Under the pieces are notes generated by a model. It saw only the letters and a list, made by a program, of their open reading frames with translations. It ran no database searches and was not told the origin of the DNA. Source: Calliopum simillimum (Eukaryota > Arthropoda > Insecta > Diptera > Lauxaniidae). Taken from it: a stretch of DNA of 64,000 bases. Position numbers and translations under genes: made by a program. Of this stretch, positions 59,461 to 64,000 are shown piece after piece (positions within the stretch are counted from its first letter, which is position 1; every line of letters begins with the position of its first letter). The stretch is taken from positions 70,759,407 through 70,823,406 of the forward strand of contig OX638372.1 in assembly GCA_951812925.1 (NCBI GenBank), given 5' to 3'.

Positions 59461-60533
59461 CACTATGGTTTTTTTTGGACTAAAAAGTGCACACAAAAAT
59501 AATTCACTACAAGAACCCTTTTTTTTAAAAAAAATCAATTGCAAAATTAAAGGTTATACATTGAGCTATCTGAAAAGATGCCCGCTTTTTCTAGCATTTG
59601 ATCCACAAATTAGGGACAGAGGTCGAAATCTCATAAATTTAAAAAAAAACGGTTTTTCTGTTTAAAAATGTTAGTCGCACTAAGCGCAGGAGTGATATAT
59701 GAATAAATTTATATGTATTCAATGAAATCAAGCAAGAAAAAATTAATTCATTATAAAAATGGGCGGTGCCACGCCCCAAAAATATAAAACACAACATATC
59801 TTCGAAACTATTTGACCCATGTAGATGAAATTCGGTTTATATACAAAAGTCATCAAGACAAATAATGTCTGATGAAAAAATATGTGGAGCCACGCCCACA
59901 GGCAGAGCTACATGAATGAACTTGTTTCCTGTAGAACAGAGTTTCAATTAATAAGGATATGTTCATTGTTGGGTGTGGTACCGCTTTTTTTTCAGCAAAT
60001 GTTATTTGACTCACTACTTTTTATATATATACCGAAATTCATTGCTGTAGCTCAAATAGTTTCGGAGATATGATAAGTTTTATATTTGTAGGGCGTGGTA
60101 CCGCCCACTTTCTTAGTGGATATTATTTCTCTCTGTGCGTGTTACAAACATACCGAATCTTATCTATCTGCGTCCAATAGTTTTGGAGATATGACGAATG
60201 TGACGAATTTGCTTATGGGGCGTGGCACCACCCATTTTCACTTTGAGTTGATTTCATCTTAATTGATTTGATTGAATGCACATAAATTTATTCATATATC
60301 TCTCCTGCGCTTAGTACGACTAACATTTTTAAACAGAAAAACCGTTTTTTTTTAAATTTATGAGATTTCGACCTCTGTCCCTAATTTGTAGATCAAATGC
60401 TAGAAAAAGCGGGCATCTTTTCAGATAGCTCAATGTATAACCTTTAATTTTGCATTTGATTTTTTTAAAAAAAAAGGGTCCTTGTAGTGAATTATTTTTT
60501 TGTGCACTTTTTAGTCCAAAAAAAACCATAGTG
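59461..60533. mobile_element. Non-autonomous Transib-like element, 1073 bp
   Basis: The ends are perfect inverted repeats CACTATGGTTTTTTTTGGAC, within arms of about 265 bases. The 5-base target AGACG is duplicated (59456-59460, 60534-60538), and removing one copy rejoins the surrounding arm exactly. CAC(A/T)ATG ends plus a 5-bp GC-containing TSD are the defining Transib signature. The two 66-codon frames inside are mirror images of the arm, not genes. The core holds the tandem repeat 59761-60235. Confidence 0.9.
59761..60235. repeat. Tandem units with palindromic GGGCGTGGTACCGCCC boxes
   Basis: Boxes at 59761, 59883, 59970, 60091 and 60218 (GGGCGGTGCCACGCCCC, GAGCCACGCCCAC, GGGTGTGGTACCGC, GGGCGTGGTACCGCCCAC, GGGCGTGGCACCACCCAT) head units of about 120 bases, one shortened. 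Units also share a TTCGGAGATATGA-like string. This fills the loop of the Transib-like element. Confidence 0.75.
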
Positions 60534-63500
60534 AGACGGTAGCTTTGACGAATTTAGAAGTTAAACGGTAGCGTAATTCAATTAGGGTGCAGCACTTTTC
60601 GAAATAATGGGAAAATTGCAGGTTGCATCAAAGATTATATTAGGAGCAGGCCTTATAACAAAGACTGCATACATAGTTTTGGTCAAAACCCCCGAAAAGA
60701 TCGCCCGCCCGGCGCTTGAATGAAGGTCTAAACTACAAAAATCATTGTTTTTTCAAAGTTTTTTTAACTTATCTCAAAACAACGAAATTATTGGTAGTAA
60801 TTCATCCCAAATCTTTGAAAAGGATTAAATTTCTACATTTTTCGTTCTTTTCTCATTGCTCTACAGTGAAGTTCTACATGGAAGTCCTGAAAGAAGTTAA
60901 AAATTTTTGATTCAAAAAACGGTTTTTTTCCAATAACTCAATATACAAGACAGACACACACTTAAGACCTCAATAAATGTAGGAAATCTGTTTTCCTATA
61001 GTTTTGCTTTCAAATCTTTATTCTAAAAGTAAACGGTTTCCCGCTAGAGGCCGAAATTTGTTAAAAATAATTGAAGGGTGGGCGTACCAAAGAGCCTAAG
61101 TACCATTTCAATAGTTTTGAGTTATTAATAAAACAATGAATATTTCAGATTTTTTAAAAAATTTTTATAATGTTATTATTTCATAGCTTATAAAATACAA
61201 TGGAAAATTAATTCATAACATAATTTGTAATATTAAATGGATAGGTTATTTAAAAAACAATTAAATACGCAATTGTTTTAGAAAGGGCATAAGTACATTG
61301 CTTTTGTTCTGTTGAAAAGGCGTAAGTACCTTGTTGTACACCTATGGAAAAGGTTTAAGTGCCAATTTTTACGTCCACTTAAAATAAATAAAACTTTCTA
61401 AATAAAACTATTCTAGACATGGCACCGCTATTCGCGATCTATTATTTAATTTATTTTTAACTATACAATATTTGAAGGCACTTTTTTTTGTAGAATCGTT
61501 GATAATATTCCATAGAACATTTTGACATTAAAAACGGCGAATGTCAAATTTTGGCACTTAGGCCCTTTGGTACGGCCACTCCTCAATTGTATATAATGAA
61601 AAATCGACTTTTTATGTTTTTGTTTCAAAATATACCCAAAATTTTGATTAGAAACTAATGAAAAAATTAAGAGCTTTTAAACATGGTCTTCAGAATGGAA
61701 ATCGGATTAAAATTGCGCGAGATATGATAACTCTAACATACTTAGTATTTTTTGTCAAGGTGTGATTTTGGGTATTTTTGTTTCACAGTGTATTTTGCAT
61801 CCAAAACTTAAAACTTTTTTATGTGTACTTACGTCAAAGAGTGATAAATGGTACATTTTTCAAGACCAAAAACGTCAAAATAAGTTTCTGGTTTCCTTGC
61901 GAATTTCAGCCTGAGAGTTCCGATATTTTTCAATTTTTGTCAAAAACGCCTTTTTTTGAATATGAGAGAGTGTATACCCTAAAAACTGTAAAAAATGTGC
62001 ACAGTTATGTTTCAAAAACTGTGGGACATACAATTTGCTATATTTTCTTCCTGAAGATCTTGTTTCTACAGCAAACAGTTTGTACACTAGAGGCCGATTT
62101 TTGTGATAAAAAAATCGAAATTTTAGAAATTTTTATTTTGCAGCGACCATTTAATTTTTTTCTTTACAAATTTTCTTAACATTTTGGCAAGAAACTTAAG
62201 AAGAAGTTATAAGCTTTCAAACGTGATCTTTGGAATAGAAATCGGTTAAAATTTTCGCGAGATATGACAGTTTTTATATACTCTGTGATAAAAAAAAAAA
62301 TAACTAAAAGTCATATCCTTACAATAAAAAAATACTCTAATATCTCCCTCTTCTAACTCTTATATCTTGCGTAAATCTTAGCCGACTTCAATTTGGAAGA
62401 TCACATTCAAAAGCTCTTAACTTTTTTTTTAGATTTTTGGGTAAATTTTGAAAATATAATGTAAAAATGTTGCTGCAAAATAAAAATTTATAAAAATTCG
62501 ATTTTTTTTATCACAAAAATCGGTCTCTAGTGCACAAACCGTTAGCTGTAGAAACAAGATTTTCAGGAACAAAATATAGCAAATTATATGTCCTACAGTT
62601 TTTGCAATATAACTGTCCACATTTTTTATGGTTTTTAGGGTATACACTCTCTCATATTCAAAAAAAGGCGTTTTTGACAAAAATTTAAAAATATTGGAAC
62701 TCTCTGGCTGAAATTCTCAAGGAAACCAGAAACTTATTTTGACGTTTTTGGTCTTGAAAAATGCACCATTTATCACTCTTTGACGTAATGTAGTACACAT
62801 AAAAAAGTTTAAAGTTTTGGATGCAAAATACACTGTGAAACAAAAATACCCAAAATCACCCCTTGACAAAAAATACTAAGTATGTTAGAGTTATCATATC
62901 TCGCGCAATTTTAATTCGATTTCCATTCTGAAGACTATGTTTGAAAGCTCTTAATTTTTCCATTAGTTTCTTATCAAAATTTTGGGTATATTTTGAAACA
63001 AAAACATAAAAGGTCGCTTTTTCATTATATACAATTATTTTTGACAAATTTCGGCCTCTAGCAGAAAACCGTTTACTTTTAGAATAAAGATTTGAAAGCA
63101 AAACTATAGGAAAACAGATTTTCTACATTTATTGAGGTCAAAAGTGTCTGTGTCTGTCTTGTATATTGAGTTATAGGAAAAAAACTGTTTTTTGAATCAA
63201 AATTTTTTAACTTCTTCCGGGACTTCCATAGGGCAAACTTCACTGTAGATCAATGAGAAAAGAACGAAAAATGTAGAAAATTAATCCTTTTCAAAGATTT
63301 GGGATGAATTACTACCAATAATTTCGTTGTTTTTGAGATAAGTTATATAAACTATGAAAAAACAATGATTTTTGTCGTTTAGACCTTCATTCAAGCCCCG
63401 GGCGGCCGATCTTTTCGGAGGTTTTGACCAAAACTACATAAGTATGCAGTCTTTGTTTTAAGATCTTAATCTATGATAATTTTTGATGCACTAATTTTTT

Positions 63501-63800
63501 TTTAATTTTGCTGCACCCTAGTATACATCTCTTCTTAGCCGGAAGCGAAGAGATATAAATAGATTTTTTGGTTGAATTACGCTGCAGTTCAACTTCTAAA
63601 TTCGTCAAAGCTACCGTCTATGGCTAATACAAACTCCAAAAAATTGCTCCAGTGCTTCTTTGAGTCTCTTGGTTATATTTCTCTTCGGTTGAAATAAAAA
63701 GAAAGAAAATTTTTACCGTTAAAGCTGATAGTTGCGTGAAGCGTCGCTTGACTTGTTGGTCTCTGCAGCGCAAAATGCAGTGCTTTGTGTTTTGTTCTTT

Positions 63801-63885
63801 TATACCCTACACCCAGGGTATATTCACTTTGTCCTTTCGTTTGTATCGCAGACAAGGAGGCGTGCCGAATATAGAAAAGTATATG
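63801..63885 (-). repeat. Dispersed repeat DR1, copy 5 (end fragment)
   Basis: TTATACCCTACACCCAGGGT through GCGTGCCGAATATAGAAAAG matches the GGGTATAAAA end of DR1 in inverted orientation. It stops near 63885, so only about 85 bases remain. Confidence 0.7.
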
Positions 63886-64000
63886 GGCAAATCCCAAAAA
63901 CTTTTAACATTTTGAAAAAAAAAAGAGGTCGTAAAAATTTTTAAGGCACATGGTTTTCTCGTTTTCTACCGTCAAGAGATGTGTTTTGGGAGTAAAAAAT

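Larger units (their letters stand above)
57597..63687. mobile_element. 6.1-kb foldback nest
   Basis: The ends CGAAGAG and its complement begin arms reading ATATAACCAA, GAAGCACTGGAGCAATTTTT, GACGGTAGCTTTGACGAATT, GACCTTCATTCAAG, and so on to a centre near 62270. GTTGAAA flanks both sides (57590-57596, 63688-63694), a 7-base duplication. The left arm is split by the hAT-like element 57616-59397 and the Transib-like element 59461-60533. Without them the original is about 3.2 kb with arms of about 1.5 kb. Non-coding; a 7-bp TSD and giant arms recall Galileo/P-type foldbacks, which is only a suggestion. Confidence 0.82.

Noticed and set aside
59465..60529. Two nearly identical 66-residue frames on opposite strands (59465-59665 plus, 60329-60529 minus)
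   Set aside because: They are mirror images created by the arms of the Transib-like element; there is no independent evidence of coding.
1..64000. Integrated viral sequences
   Set aside because: All recognised polymerase-like motifs fit gypsy, BEL/Pao, LINE or Penelope retroelements; no capsid, envelope or viral RNA polymerase motif was noticed.

Overview
The window looks like intergenic heterochromatin-like or repeat-rich DNA from a higher fly (Diptera, probably Brachycera). The evidence is a strongly AT-rich background, an insect-type Cys-loop chloride-channel gene with a fly-like CAAAATG start context, and the mix of mobile-element families. Only one gene looks intact: a single-exon 526-residue ligand-gated chloride channel subunit at 45009-46589, closest in character to the fly pHCl-2 / insect group I subunits. 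I saw no bacterial, viral, rRNA, complete tRNA or CRISPR features.

Almost everything else is transposon sequence, and many boundaries can be set to the base from terminal inverted repeats (TIRs) and target-site duplications (TSDs). Coding relics: a Tc1-like DD37E element (4007-5294) and a decayed relative (22330-22830); a Ty3/gypsy RNase H fragment (5932-6180, minus); a BEL/Pao fragment (8393-9000); a mariner/maT-like transposase (9304-9940); a Penelope-like element (minus, 22079 to about 17734) split by a CR1/Jockey-like LINE (about 18250-21105), itself split by a 1.4 kb foldback (19293-20678); a jockey-type gag zinc-knuckle fragment (28385-28630, minus); a mariner N-terminal half inside an inverted repeat (30745-31385); hAT-derived fragments (34494-34724, minus; 56711-57285, plus); and a LINE C-terminal domain (51350-51840, minus).

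The dominant theme is non-autonomous foldback elements whose arms run for hundreds of bases. They fall into groups by termini and TSD: CACTAGTTTACA (2-3 bp TSD), CACGGTG (4 bp), CACAGGCYTACAAAA (TAA), a Transib-like CACTATGG element (5 bp AGACG), hAT-like (8 bp: GACTAGAT, ATAACCAA), TTAA-type, a Helitron-like A|TC...CTAG|T element, and a 6.1 kb nest at 57597-63687 (7 bp TSD). Several are inserted in one another, giving a relative order of insertion.

Tandem arrays with exact periods occur inside these elements: five 123-bp units in the Helitron-like element, and a 147-bp GC-rich unit inside a 750-bp element that also carries about 13 copies of a 15-mer near its ends. A dispersed roughly 750-bp repeat (called DR1 here) occurs five times. 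If transcribed, the long hairpins would be natural sources of double-stranded RNA; that is inference.
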